The notes: a model not told the origin generated them from the letters alone. Positions 1 through 8,406 are shown, counted from the stretch's first letter. The stretch is 64,000 bases of DNA from Aerococcus mictus (GCF_003286595.3 NZ_CP132985.1:310001-374000), one strand, 5' to 3'. A program made the numbers and translations.

Positions 1-257
1 ACCGAGATTGAAACCATATCTTCTAGTCCCTTGAGTGCCCGCATAATGAGGGTACGGCTAGCCCAGGGGCAGGCATAGGACACATAGAGGTGGTAGCGGC
101 CGGCTTCTGCCTTAAAACCGCCTTCACCTGTAGGCCCGGGTGAGCCGTCTTTAGTAATCCAGTTTCTAAATTGGGAATCTTTGCGGACAAAGTGGCCCCC
201 AGTACTCTCGGTATCGTACCACTTGTCATACCATTTACCGTCAACTAATAATCCCAT
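1..257 (-). CDS. Glutathionyl-hydroquinone reductase / GST-family protein, N-terminal part
   Basis: The minus strand reads from an ATG at 257 without a stop to the window edge, giving the first 85 residues, so the C-terminal part lies outside. Seen: start MGLLVDGKW, a GGHFVR segment, and YACPWASRTLIMRALKG, the CPWA thiol motif of the Xi-class glutathione transferases (EcM4/YqjG family, usually about 320 aa), which reduce glutathionyl-hydroquinones or related thiol adducts in the cytosol. AAAGGAG lies 10 bases before the ATG. A shorter open frame in another register over the same bases is a shadow. The family is confident; the thiol cofactor used by this organism is not known from sequence. 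Confidence 0.85.
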   Translation of the reverse strand, partial: MGLLVDGKWYDKWYDTESTGGHFVRKDSQFRNWITKDGSPGPTGEGGFKAEAGRYHLYVSYACPWASRTLIMRALKGLEDMVSIS

Positions 258-401
258 CGATTAATCGCTCCTTTTACTTGTCTTTAGGTCATATAAGCTT
301 CTTATTTACTATATAAGACCAATCCTTAAATGAAAAATGATTTGCTCCTTTTTCTTGTATGGGTAAAAGACCAAGAAATGATTTAATGTCAGAGAAAATA
401 A

Positions 402-410
402 TGGTAAAAT
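402..410 (+). promoter_or_regulatory. Candidate extended -10 promoter of the CofE-like gene
   Basis: TGGTAAAAT lies about 43 bases before the start codon in an AT-rich stretch; no clear -35 is seen. Bases 258-401 otherwise hold only the divergent upstream region of the flanking reductase gene. Confidence 0.35.
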
Positions 411-452
411 GTTCAGGTACTCAAAGTAATTTAATTAAAAAGGATGATGAAT

Positions 453-1652
453 ATGTCAAGAGTTGTTGGGACAGTATCACGTGGCCTACGTGCCCCCATC
501 GTAAAAAAAGGTGACGACCTCGCACAAATTGTGGTTGATACAGTCACTCATGCAGCCAAAGAAGCGCCCTTTACTATTAATGATAAGGATATCGTGGCCA
601 TTACCGAATCAATCTATGCCAGAGCCCAAGGAAATTATGCCAGCTTGGATGCTGTCGCTAAGGATATCCACCAAAAATTCCAATCCGAAAGTATCGGTGT
701 AGTATTTCCAATTAATAGTCGGAATCGTTTCTATAATATTCTCCAAGCCGTTGCCCGGGCAACTAAGAAAGTTGTGATCCAACTCTCCTACCCAGCTGAT
801 GAAGTGGGCAATGAATTAATCAGTGATGAAGCTCTGGTGAAATCGGGCGTTAACCCTTGGACAGATACCCTAAGTGAAGCAGAATTCCGTTCGCACTTTG
901 AAGAAATCAAACATAAATTTACTGGGGTAGACTATGTGGCCCTTTACCGCGAATGCGTGGAAAAAGAAGGCGCTGAATGTGAAATCATCTTTTCTAACCA
1001 AGCTAAAGCCATTCTTGACTATACCGATTCTGTCTTAGTATCGGATATTCATACCCGTTTCAAAACAGCTCAAGCCGTTAAAGAAGCTGGCGCTAAGACG
1101 GTCTATCGTCTAGATGAAATCCTAACCCAAGCGGTTGATGGTTCAGGTTATAATGAAGAATACGGTTTGTTGGGAACCAACCTCTCTGGGGACAATGAAT
1201 TAAAACTCTTCCCGCGTGACTCAAAATCCTTTGTCTATGACGTGCAAAAGCGCTTATTAGAAGCCACCGGCAAGAAAATTGAAGTCATGGTCTATGGAGA
1301 CGGCGCCTTCAAAGACCCAGTGGGTCATATTTGGGAACTGGCTGACCCAGTCGTTTCCCCTGGTTATACCAGTGGCCTTGAAGGGACCCCTAATGAAGTG
1401 AAATTAAAATACTTGGCCGACAACGAGTTCAGTGATCTTAATGGGCAAGCCTTAGAAGATGCCATCACTGACTATATTAGCCAACATGACGATGTGGATA
1501 GAGATGGTAAAAATGTCAGCTTAGGAACAACACCACGGCAAATTACTGACTTAGTAGGTTCCTTATCTGACTTAACCAGTGGTAGCGGGGACAAAGGAAC
1601 CCCGATCGTTTACATCCAAGGTTACTTTGATAATTTATCCGATGAAGATTAA
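453..1652 (+). CDS. CofE-like (coenzyme F420-0:L-glutamate ligase family) protein
   Basis: The 399-residue product begins MSRVVGTVSRGLRAPIVKKG and follows the F420_ligase (CofE) pattern: an early G-x-R-x-P-I segment and a strand ending in DIVAITESIYARAQGN. In archaea and actinobacteria CofE adds glutamates to F420, but lactic acid bacteria lack F420, and family members there have no proven substrate. The start at 453 was chosen because AAAAAGG ends at 443, too close for the ATGs at 444 and 447. It is monocistronic, followed by a terminator. It could be an amide-bond ligase acting on another carboxylate; family 0.75, function unknown. Confidence 0.75.
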   Translation: MSRVVGTVSRGLRAPIVKKGDDLAQIVVDTVTHAAKEAPFTINDKDIVAITESIYARAQGNYASLDAVAKDIHQKFQSESIGVVFPINSRNRFYNILQAVARATKKVVIQLSYPADEVGNELISDEALVKSGVNPWTDTLSEAEFRSHFEEIKHKFTGVDYVALYRECVEKEGAECEIIFSNQAKAILDYTDSVLVSDIHTRFKTAQAVKEAGAKTVYRLDEILTQAVDGSGYNEEYGLLGTNLSGDNELKLFPRDSKSFVYDVQKRLLEATGKKIEVMVYGDGAFKDPVGHIWELADPVVSPGYTSGLEGTPNEVKLKYLADNEFSDLNGQALEDAITDYISQHDDVDRDGKNVSLGTTPRQITDLVGSLSDLTSGSGDKGTPIVYIQGYFDNLSDED

Positions 1653-1672
1653 TTCGTTTAACGAGTAAAAAG

Positions 1673-1713
1673 AAAAAGTTCAAGCTGAGAATAACAATCA
1701 GCTTGAACTTTTT
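1673..1713. terminator. Bidirectional intrinsic terminator
   Basis: Two 16-base arms (1673-1688 and 1698-1713) form AAAAAGTTCAAGCTGA with its complement around a 9-base loop, with A and T tracts on either side. It serves the CofE-like gene and the convergent AraC gene, whose stop codon sits inside the right arm. Confidence 0.9.
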
Positions 1714-2939
1714 TCTTGCTTATATTTTTCCCAGTAGGCTTTTGGGGTCATTTGCATAAGAGTATAGAAGCTACGCTTGAGTTTATTTTCATGAATAAAG
1801 CCCGTTTCTTTGGCGATTTCTTTAAGGTCTTTATCTCCAGCTTGTAAGCGTTGACATACCCTTTTTATTCGTAGATGGGTGACTAAGTTTTGAAAGTTTC
1901 TTTCAGTATAGGCGATAAGTTGGCTATTGATATCTTGGGGGTTAAGGGAAAATCTTTGACTCAGGTGTTCAATTGTAAGCGCATCAGTAAAGTGAGAGTA
2001 GGTGAATTCTAATATTTTAGGTTGCAATTCTTTAAGGGCTATAGGAGTAATGACTTCAATTAATTGCCAGTAAGACTCACATTCTGCAGGACTTAAGTGC
2101 TGAATTCTTTTGCTTTCTTCCTGTATTTCTTGACTGTAGGGATAGTTTAATAGCAGAGCAATTTCTTCTTGATTTAACTCAGTATTTTCTTGTAAATGAA
2201 GCCATTTAAAGACACGAATTCTTTGTAAAACTTCTTTGAAGCTGATGCCTACATAAGCTTGTATTCCTGCTTCTAGGGACTGGCTGTCCAGGAAAAAGAT
2301 GTTAGCGACTTCATCTAAATGAAGCGATTTTGAAGCATTGTAGAATAAATAAGCAAATATTTCTTTATAAGAAGGGGTGTAATTACTTATTTGTTGGTTT
2401 TCTCTTTGATAGAGAATAATAAACTCTGCTAATTTAAGTAAACTACGAATAGTAGATAACTCTTGGTGGTCATGAAATAGTTGGTTGGTGTGGGTGGAAA
2501 TTAGTCCAACCTCTTCACGTAAATCAGTGAGAATCTGTTTGACTTGATAACGCCCCTTAGGGCTTATTTTTTTACAAGGATTATTTTCTAGATAATTGAA
2601 TAAATCAAATGACTCCTTATCAATATTTAAATAGTCTTTCATTAGAAATTTTATGCGATCAAAGTTATAAACGAGTAAATAATAGGTTACTTTTTCGGTT
2701 ATCTCTACAATTTCAGAAACTTCAAAAGGTAGTAAGGCAATAATATGCCCAGCTTTCATAGTATAGTCAGTATTATTAATTTTAATTTTCCCTTGACCTG
2801 AAATAATAATTAAAAACCGAGCTTCTTTATGCAATAAGGGTTTTGTGGGGCTAGAATCTGATTGGATATCCATTGACAAAGCAAATGAATTTTGTCTAAA
2901 GCCGTCATCCAGTTTATTGACATATTTTCTCATCACCAA
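1698..2939 (-). CDS. AraC-type regulator with cupin-like N-terminus and two AraC DNA-binding units
   Basis: The 413-residue protein has a cupin-like sensing region (about 20-100, with SDSSPTKPLLHKEARFL and GQGKIKINNTDYTMKAGHII), then two stretches that both look like AraC helix-turn-helix pairs: about 190-290, weakly conserved, and about 305-408, clear (LTIEHLSQRFSLNPQDIN and KEIAKETGF). Ordinary AraC proteins are near 290 aa with one such unit. It is a paralog of the regulator at 6981-8213, sharing length and the SDSSPTK/HKEARFL signature. It is divergent from larC, separated by 177 bases. TTG at 2939 has GGGGAG 10 bases upstream; ATG at 2933 is the alternative. A role in larC control is inferred from position. 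Confidence 0.8.
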   Translation of the reverse strand: MVMRKYVNKLDDGFRQNSFALSMDIQSDSSPTKPLLHKEARFLIIISGQGKIKINNTDYTMKAGHIIALLPFEVSEIVEITEKVTYYLLVYNFDRIKFLMKDYLNIDKESFDLFNYLENNPCKKISPKGRYQVKQILTDLREEVGLISTHTNQLFHDHQELSTIRSLLKLAEFIILYQRENQQISNYTPSYKEIFAYLFYNASKSLHLDEVANIFFLDSQSLEAGIQAYVGISFKEVLQRIRVFKWLHLQENTELNQEEIALLLNYPYSQEIQEESKRIQHLSPAECESYWQLIEVITPIALKELQPKILEFTYSHFTDALTIEHLSQRFSLNPQDINSQLIAYTERNFQNLVTHLRIKRVCQRLQAGDKDLKEIAKETGFIHENKLKRSFYTLMQMTPKAYWEKYKQEKSSS

Positions 2940-3042
2940 TTATGGTTCACTCCCCTATTATTTTAGCTCATTTAATGGCATGAATAAGATTATTATATAC
3001 TAAACTTAGCACAATCAAAATGATAAAAGAAAGCGCTATACT

Positions 3043-3070
3043 TTGATAATTTATTGATCAACGATATAAT
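3043..3070 (+). promoter_or_regulatory. Candidate promoter of larC-larE-larB
   Basis: TTGATA (3043-3048), a 16-base spacer and TATAAT (3065-3070) precede larC by 46 bases. The area is AT-rich and shared with the divergent AraC gene. AGGAG lies 6 bases before the larC ATG. Confidence 0.6.
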
Positions 3071-3116
3071 AAAAACATATTAAATGGTCGAGATTAAATG
3101 AAAAAAGGAGATTATT

Positions 3117-3857
3117 ATGAGTCATTTATTCGTGAATTGTGAATATGGGATTTCTGGTGACTTAACCCTAGCTGCTTTAGTTGACTTAGGGGCAGATCCG
3201 CATTATATCGAAAGCGAGTTAAATAAATTACCAATTGATGAGTTTTCCATGTCTTTTAGCAAAAAAGATGAAAAGGGGATTACCGCAAATAAACTCAATT
3301 TAAGCTTTACAGAGCTTGATGAAGACCATGATCACCACGGTCACCACCATCATTCGGCTCAGGGGATTTTTCAATTAATTGAAGATAGTGACTTGGCTGA
3401 TCGAGTTAAGGAGCGGAGTTTAGCCATATTTAAAGAAGTCGCTCGCGCAGAAGGGAAAATCCATGGTAAGCCAATTGACGAGATTCATTTTCATGAAGTA
3501 GGCGCCATGGACTCCATTATTGATATTATTGGGGTGTGTTTAGCACTTGAAGATTTAGATGTTGACCACTTGACTTTTTCAAAAGTGCCTACCGGTCATG
3601 GCAAGATTGAAATTGCTCATGGGCTTTATCCGGTTCCAGCACCAGCGACTATGGAGATTTTAGTGGGCGTACCTTTATCCTCTTTTACTGCGGAAGGTGA
3701 ATTAACTACTCCAACTGGAGCGGCCTTCGCCAAGGTTTTAGCTGATGATTATGCGGATGTGGTTGAAGGAACCATTGAAAAAATCGGCTATGGGGTGGGA
3801 GACCGTGAATTTGACCATCCTAATGTCTTAAGAGTAGCCTTGGTAAAAAAAAACTAG
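3117..3857 (+). CDS. larC: LarC N-terminal part (LarC1), zero-frame product
   Basis: LarC is the CTP-dependent cyclometallase that inserts nickel into the pincer nucleotide (NPN) cofactor of lactate racemase and related enzymes. This 246-residue zero-frame product carries the LarC start (FVNCEYGISGDLTLAALVDLG), a histidine-rich segment near residues 72-82 (DHDHHGHHHH) likely to hold metal, and IHFHEVGAMDSIIDIIG. It ends VKKN followed by TAG directly after an A AAA AAC slippery heptamer, so full LarC (about 403 residues) should arise by -1 frameshifting into the next frame. Lactobacillus plantarum larC is known to use the same device. First gene of larC-larE-larB. Confidence 0.92.
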   Translation: MSHLFVNCEYGISGDLTLAALVDLGADPHYIESELNKLPIDEFSMSFSKKDEKGITANKLNLSFTELDEDHDHHGHHHHSAQGIFQLIEDSDLADRVKERSLAIFKEVARAEGKIHGKPIDEIHFHEVGAMDSIIDIIGVCLALEDLDVDHLTFSKVPTGHGKIEIAHGLYPVPAPATMEILVGVPLSSFTAEGELTTPTGAAFAKVLADDYADVVEGTIEKIGYGVGDREFDHPNVLRVALVKKN

Positions 3858-3894
3858 CTGGCACTAGGGAAAGTGTTTCAGTGATTGAGTGCCA
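3848..3894 (+). promoter_or_regulatory. larC: -1 programmed ribosomal frameshift site of larC
   Basis: The heptamer A AAA AAC (3848-3854) is in the correct phase for a -1 slip (GTA AAA AAA AAC TAG), followed at once by the zero-frame stop. After a 4-base gap, TGGCACT (3859-3865) can pair with AGTGCCA (3888-3894) as a 7-bp stem with a 22-base loop, a plausible stimulator. The -1 frame continues through KLAGTRESVSV into the LarC C-terminal region with no stop. Nine consecutive A residues could also be a sequencing-length artifact, but the perfect phase argues otherwise. Confidence 0.85.
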
Positions 3895-4324
3895 AGTCGA
3901 TGATATGACGGGGGAAGCATTAGGCTATTTGTTGCGCCTGTTGGAGAGCCAAGAAGAAGTTCTTGATGTCTTCTACAGTCCCGTAAAGATGAAAAAAGAC
4001 CGTCCAGGCGTTCTTATTACGGTCTTAGCCCCAGCCCAATACAAGGAAAAGCTGGCTAAAATTTTATTAAAAGAAAGCTCTTCTTTTGGGGTTCGTTACT
4101 ATGATACCGAACGCTTGATTTTAGCGAGAGAATTTACCCAAGTGGCCTTAATGGGTGGTTGGCTTCAACTTAAAATTGGTTACCTAGATGGAAAGATGAT
4201 TAAAGTCACTCCAGAATACGACGACTTGGTGAACTTGGCTAGAGATAATCACTTAGCCCTTAGTCAAGTCTATCAAAAGGCCTTGGCGGTTATTGAAGAA
4301 AAGTTCGGTTCGCAAATAGAATAA
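3854..4324 (+). CDS. larC: LarC C-terminal part (LarC2), read in the -1 frame
   Basis: These 157 codons continue LarC after the frameshift; they contain ECQVDDMTGEALGYLLR, the conserved D-D-M-T-G-E motif of the LarC C-terminal domain, and end at TAA 4322-4324. Independent initiation is possible only from GTG 3881, which has no convincing ribosome binding site, so translation as a LarC1-LarC2 fusion is favoured. larE starts 13 bases later. An automatic annotation would probably list two genes or a pseudogene here. Confidence 0.88.
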   Translation, partial: LAGTRESVSVIECQVDDMTGEALGYLLRLLESQEEVLDVFYSPVKMKKDRPGVLITVLAPAQYKEKLAKILLKESSSFGVRYYDTERLILAREFTQVALMGGWLQLKIGYLDGKMIKVTPEYDDLVNLARDNHLALSQVYQKALAVIEEKFGSQIE

Positions 4325-4337
4325 GTAAGGAGTAATT

Positions 4338-5132
4338 ATGGAGCAAAAGAAATTGCAGCAACTGGAAAGTCTCTTAAAAGAAATGGGCCAAGTCTGCGTT
4401 GCTTTCTCTGGGGGAGTGGATTCAACTCTTCTCTTATATCTTGCTAGAAAATTACTAGGCAAGGAGAACACCTTGGCCATCATTATTCAGTCTGATTTAG
4501 TGAGTGAGGCGGATGACCAGGAAGCGCTGGCTCTTGCTCAGGCTATGGATGTCGAAAGTCAGCTTATTCCTGTCAATGAGTTAGAAGATCCTCGTATTCA
4601 AAAAAACGATGAAAATATTTGGTATTACAGCAAATTGTTGTTTTACCAAGCCGTTCAAGAGGCCGCTATGGCTCAAAATAAAGACTATGTCTTGGTGGAC
4701 GGGATGATTGTAGATGATTTAAACGATTATCGTCCAGGGTTAAAGGCTCGTAAAGAGTTTGATATCAAAAGCCCCTTAATCCTGTGTGATTTTACTAAAG
4801 AGGATGTCCGTCAACTGGCTAAAGAAGAAGGCATTTCGAATTGGAATCGGTCAAGTGGCTGTAGTGTAATTTCACGCTTCCCCACAGGAACACCACTTAA
4901 CCCGAAAAATGTCCAGCAAATTCTAGCTAGTGAAGCTTATATGCGCCAAAAGGGTTTTGATCCCGTTCGGGTTCGCTACTACAATGAATTGGCTAAGCTA
5001 GAGCTCTCTCCTGACCAGTTCCAGCAATTCTTCCGAGAAAAGGATGAGATTTTAGCCCAATTTAAGCATTATGGCTTTAAACACCTCGCCCTAGATGTTG
5101 AAGGCTATGTTTATGGAAAACTCAATCGTTAA
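4338..5132 (+). CDS. larE: LarE, ATP-dependent sacrificial sulfur transferase of NPN synthesis
   Basis: LarE adenylates the dicarboxylated nicotinate nucleotide and donates sulfur from its own cysteine or a bound cluster to make the NPN thioacids. The 264-residue protein has the PP-loop VAFSGGVDST near residues 21-30 and RSSGCSVISRFPTGTP, with cysteine at residue 175, which corresponds to Cys176 of L. plantarum LarE, the sacrificial sulfur donor. Length matches the family (about 270). It sits 13 bases after larC with AAGGAG before its ATG and 51 bases before larB, forming one operon. Confidence 0.93.
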   Translation: MEQKKLQQLESLLKEMGQVCVAFSGGVDSTLLLYLARKLLGKENTLAIIIQSDLVSEADDQEALALAQAMDVESQLIPVNELEDPRIQKNDENIWYYSKLLFYQAVQEAAMAQNKDYVLVDGMIVDDLNDYRPGLKARKEFDIKSPLILCDFTKEDVRQLAKEEGISNWNRSSGCSVISRFPTGTPLNPKNVQQILASEAYMRQKGFDPVRVRYYNELAKLELSPDQFQQFFREKDEILAQFKHYGFKHLALDVEGYVYGKLNR

Positions 5133-5183
5133 AACTAATTTATTAAGTGGTATCAATAAAGAGAGATAGAGGAAGGACTTATA

Positions 5184-5864
5184 ATGTTTGATAATTTAGG
5201 TGAAAGTAAGGTGGATATTGATCGCGATCATTTAAAGGGGTACCCAGAGATTGTCTATGGTTTGCATAAAACTGCAGGCCAAATCGCTCGGGTGATGCAG
5301 TCTTTACTTGACCACGATAAGCCTGTTTTGGTGACCCGGGTGGCTAAAGAAAAATGGGAGGCTATTGGGGCAGAGTTCCCTCAAGCGGACTATCAAGAAG
5401 CTGCGCAAACGATTACCATTGGCCAGTGTGAGAAAATTCCTCATGGCAAGATGGTAATCTTAAATGCAGGGACTTCTGACTTTCCCGTATCAGAGGAGGC
5501 CCGGGTGACAGCAGAGTGGATGGGTTGCCAAGTGACCTGCATTTATGATGTTGGTGTGGCCGGTATCCATCGCTTGTTATCCTACCAAGAGGAAATTCGC
5601 CAAGCTAACGTGCTTGTAGTCGTTGCAGGCATGGAAGGCGCTTTACCCAGTGTAGTTTCTGGCCTAGTCGAGGCGCCTGTGATTGCTGTACCAACCTCGG
5701 TGGGGTATGGGGCAAACTTAGAAGGGATTACGACGCTCTTAGCCATGATTACTTCTTGTTCTTCCGGGATAAGTGTCGTAAATATCGATAATGGCTTCGG
5801 TGGAGCCTACCAAGGAGCCTTATTCTTAAAGCAGATCAGCCAATTTATTAAGGAGAGAGATTAA
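5184..5864 (+). CDS. larB: LarB, nicotinate adenine dinucleotide carboxylase/hydrolase
   Basis: LarB carboxylates and hydrolyses nicotinic acid adenine dinucleotide, the first step of NPN synthesis. The 226-residue sequence has the PurE-like C-terminal half: NAGTSDFPVSEEA, YDVGVAGIHRLL, VVAGMEGALPSVVSGLV, VPTSVGYGA and NIDNGFGGAYQGALF, all typical of LarB. It is slightly shorter than the usual 246 or so residues at the N-terminus. GAGGAAGGA lies upstream of ATG 5184. With larC and larE it completes the cofactor set; no larA or other known NPN enzyme lies in this window. Confidence 0.93.
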   Translation: MFDNLGESKVDIDRDHLKGYPEIVYGLHKTAGQIARVMQSLLDHDKPVLVTRVAKEKWEAIGAEFPQADYQEAAQTITIGQCEKIPHGKMVILNAGTSDFPVSEEARVTAEWMGCQVTCIYDVGVAGIHRLLSYQEEIRQANVLVVVAGMEGALPSVVSGLVEAPVIAVPTSVGYGANLEGITTLLAMITSCSSGISVVNIDNGFGGAYQGALFLKQISQFIKERD

Positions 5865-5951
5865 CAGTTTTTATAGATAAGTAGAAGGAGGGGGTGATAC
5901 GAAGATATAACTTTGTCACTTGTCACTTGCAAAGAAAAGTGAGGAATTATC

Positions 5952-6908
5952 ATGAAAGAAGAAAATCAAACTGCTAATCAGCCAGCTCCCCAGAAGAAGA
6001 AAAAGAATAAAAAACTCGGTAATCTACTTTTACTGGTTGTTGCTTTTTTATGGGGATCATCACTTACCGTAGTTAAGGGCGCACAGGATTACGTTAATCC
6101 AAATATGATTTTAGCGATTCGCTTTTCAGTGGCGGCTTTGGTCTTAGCGATAATCTTTTGGAAAAAAATTCGTGATATGACTAAAGAAGATTTAAAAAGT
6201 GGGGTAAGTATTGGGGTTTTTCTCTTTATTGCTTATTCTATCCAGACAGTTGGGGTAGGATATACAGATCCCGGTAGATCAGCCTTTCTGTCCGCTTCCT
6301 ATTGTGTTTTAGTCCCCTTTATTTCCTGGATTGTTTTAAAAAATCGGCCTGATAAATTTAACATGATTGCTGCAGCATTCTGTATTGTAGGAATTTATTT
6401 TGTGTCAATGGCTGGAGGTGCTGAAAATTCAGTGCTGGGTCAAGGACGAGAAGCGATCTTAGGTGATGCTTTGGCTTTACTGAGTGGTCTGTTTTTTGCC
6501 TCTCATATTGTAGCGGTTACGAAATTTTCTAAGGGCAAGGATCCTTATTTGATGACTATTCTGCAGTTCATTACTGCAGCAGTCTTATCTGGCTTAACGA
6601 CCTTGTTCTTTGAAGATAACTCTAATCTGGTAATTGGCCAGAGGACTTTCTTAGAGTTGGCTTACTTGGCGATCATGTGTACAGCAGTTGCCCTCCTATT
6701 TCAAAATGTTGGACAAAAATATACTGATGAAACCAGTGCGGCTTTAATTCTTTCTCTAGAATCAGTCTTTGGTATTTTAATTCCAGTGGCTTTAGGGGTT
6801 GAGACCCTAACCGTATACAAGACTATCGGTTTCGTAATGATATTTGTTGCGATCTTAATTTCAGAAACTAAACTGAGCTTCTTATTTTCTGATTCAAAAG
6901 AAGAATAA
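5952..6908 (+). CDS. EamA/DMT-superfamily membrane transporter
   Basis: The 318-residue integral membrane protein has a lysine-rich cytosolic N-terminus (about 1-23) and about ten hydrophobic segments arranged as two EamA repeats, each starting with the usual pattern (LLLLVVAFLWGSSLTVVKG; DALALLSGLFFASHIVA). DMT proteins export or import amino acids, nucleotides or other small metabolites, and the substrate cannot be read from sequence. It follows larB by 87 bases, between the two AraC paralogs, suggesting regulation with the lar operon. GAGG lies 7 bases before ATG 5952. Confidence 0.85.
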   Translation: MKEENQTANQPAPQKKKKNKKLGNLLLLVVAFLWGSSLTVVKGAQDYVNPNMILAIRFSVAALVLAIIFWKKIRDMTKEDLKSGVSIGVFLFIAYSIQTVGVGYTDPGRSAFLSASYCVLVPFISWIVLKNRPDKFNMIAAAFCIVGIYFVSMAGGAENSVLGQGREAILGDALALLSGLFFASHIVAVTKFSKGKDPYLMTILQFITAAVLSGLTTLFFEDNSNLVIGQRTFLELAYLAIMCTAVALLFQNVGQKYTDETSAALILSLESVFGILIPVALGVETLTVYKTIGFVMIFVAILISETKLSFLFSDSKEE

Positions 6909-6914
6909 TTAATA

Positions 6915-6963
6915 AAAAGAGTTGATTGGAATGCTTACGGAGCATTGCGGTCAACTCTTTTGT
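6915..6963. terminator. Bidirectional intrinsic terminator
   Basis: AAAAAGAGTTGA (6915-6926) pairs with TCAACTCTTTTG (6952-6963); an inner AATGCT/AGCATT stem extends the hairpin. It closes the transporter gene and the convergent AraC gene. Confidence 0.85.
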
Positions 6964-6980
6964 TATTTATCAAGATTTTT

Positions 6981-8213
6981 TTAATAACGGATTTGTTCTT
7001 TAGGGTTTAATTTGCGAAATGCACTGGGGGATATCTGTAAAATTTTTTTAAAATTCCGGGTCAGGGTCTTGCTGGAATTAAAACCGACTTGATAGGCGAT
7101 ATCAATAATGCTTAGGTCAGTTTTAATAAGTAAGTCACAAGCTTTATTGACGCGTAATTGATTCAAGAAATTTGAAAAATTATCTTCAACAAAATAATTA
7201 AGCATAGAATTAATATCTTTAGGATTACTATCAAATATCTTCGACAGTTGGTCAATGGTAATATCTTCGGCATAGTTTTCATACAGGTAATTGATTAATT
7301 TAAGGTCTCGCGGGCTTAGGCGGCTAGGTATTTGTTTGTCTCCTTTTTTATAGGTGGCTTTGAAATGGCTACTATTTATGCCGTGGTGTTGGCTAAATAG
7401 TTTGGATAGCCGGGACTTATCACTAAAGTTTAAAGTCTCAGCAATTTGGGTCAAGCTGAGATCGGTATGGAGTAATAAGTACTGGGCTTTAGATAAGCGC
7501 ATTTCATCGAGCAGGCTATAGAAACCTAAACCAGTTAATTTCTTGATATATTTTGAAATCGTCGATTTTGATAGAAAGAAAATTTCTGAAAGTTTATTTA
7601 AAGAGATATCCTCAGAAGAGTGTAGGTATATATAGCGAAAAATTTCTTCGCTACAAATACTTTGGGTCTTATTGTTAGAAATTTGTCGTAGGTAAGAAAT
7701 GATAATTTCTGTTAATTGGATGACAATCCACATTGAAGATAGGGGCTTTGTGTGCCGATTGATTGAGGCAGTGCGTAAGCCGATCTCATCTCTTAAGGAA
7801 TGGATTGCCCTTTGAAAGACCTGACTGTCATCTTTATCGACTTGGATTGAATGTTGTTGATAAAGTAAGTCAACGATATCTTGACCTTCATTTGCATAGC
7901 TTAACTGTTCCTTTAAGATAAATTCAATGAGCTCAAATCGATAAATTAATAGATAATAAGTGACTTTTTCATCGACCTCAATAATTTCTGAAATTTGCCA
8001 AGGTAAGAGTGAAATAATCTTGCCTCTTTTCATCGTATGAACTTCGTTTTGAATTTTTATTTTTCCTTTGCCGGATAAGATAAATAAAAAACGAGCTTCT
8101 TTATGGATTAATGCCTTTGTCGGAGAACTGTCGCTTTCAATATCTAATGATGCAATAAAGTTATCATCAATATTATTGGGAGAAGGTTCTTGGATATTAA
8201 TAGGACCTTGCAT
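6981..8213 (-). CDS. AraC-type regulator with two AraC DNA-binding units, paralog of 1698-2939
   Basis: This 410-residue protein has an N-terminal cupin-like region (SDSSPTKALIHKEARFLF, GKGKIKIQNEVHTMKRGKII), then a first complete AraC module at about 195-290 (ISLNKLSEIFFLSKSTISKY ... LSLTQIAETLNFSDKSRLSK) and a second at about 308-405 (ITIDQLSKIFDSNPKDIN ... LSIIDIAYQVGFNSSKTLTR, ending ISPSAFRK). Both modules keep the double helix-turn-helix pattern, better than in the paralog. AAAAAGG lies 11 bases before ATG 8213; GTG at 8222 is too near the ribosome site. It is divergent from arcB, so it may control the arcB cluster, the lar operon, or both. Confidence 0.85.
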   Translation of the reverse strand: MQGPINIQEPSPNNIDDNFIASLDIESDSSPTKALIHKEARFLFILSGKGKIKIQNEVHTMKRGKIISLLPWQISEIIEVDEKVTYYLLIYRFELIEFILKEQLSYANEGQDIVDLLYQQHSIQVDKDDSQVFQRAIHSLRDEIGLRTASINRHTKPLSSMWIVIQLTEIIISYLRQISNNKTQSICSEEIFRYIYLHSSEDISLNKLSEIFFLSKSTISKYIKKLTGLGFYSLLDEMRLSKAQYLLLHTDLSLTQIAETLNFSDKSRLSKLFSQHHGINSSHFKATYKKGDKQIPSRLSPRDLKLINYLYENYAEDITIDQLSKIFDSNPKDINSMLNYFVEDNFSNFLNQLRVNKACDLLIKTDLSIIDIAYQVGFNSSKTLTRNFKKILQISPSAFRKLNPKEQIRY

Positions 8214-8384
8214 GACATTCACAACCTTTTTAACTTCTTCACTCTTATGTTTATTTTACCATATAATTGCTTGAATAAAATTCAAAAGAGACGGTGATTA
8301 AGTCTGGGTATTGTATTTGAAAGCATTATAAGAAACGACAAACAACAATTCTTACTTAAGATGTCCTAGATAAAAAAACTGAGC

Positions 8385-8393
8385 TGCTATAAT
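8385..8393 (+). promoter_or_regulatory. Extended -10 promoter of arcB
   Basis: TGCTATAAT, an extended -10 element with no clear -35, lies about 94 bases upstream of the arcB ATG, before two inverted repeats. Confidence 0.55.
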
Positions 8394-8406
8394 AGTGCTG
8401 TAAGCG

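Noticed and set aside
23-244. 73-codon minus-strand frame at the left edge
   Set aside because: Wrong register; the correct frame from 257 gives the CPWA glutathione-transferase sequence.
3855-3881. Reading larC as a pseudogene broken by a frameshift
   Set aside because: The exact slippery heptamer, adjacent stop and known precedent in L. plantarum favour programmed frameshifting.
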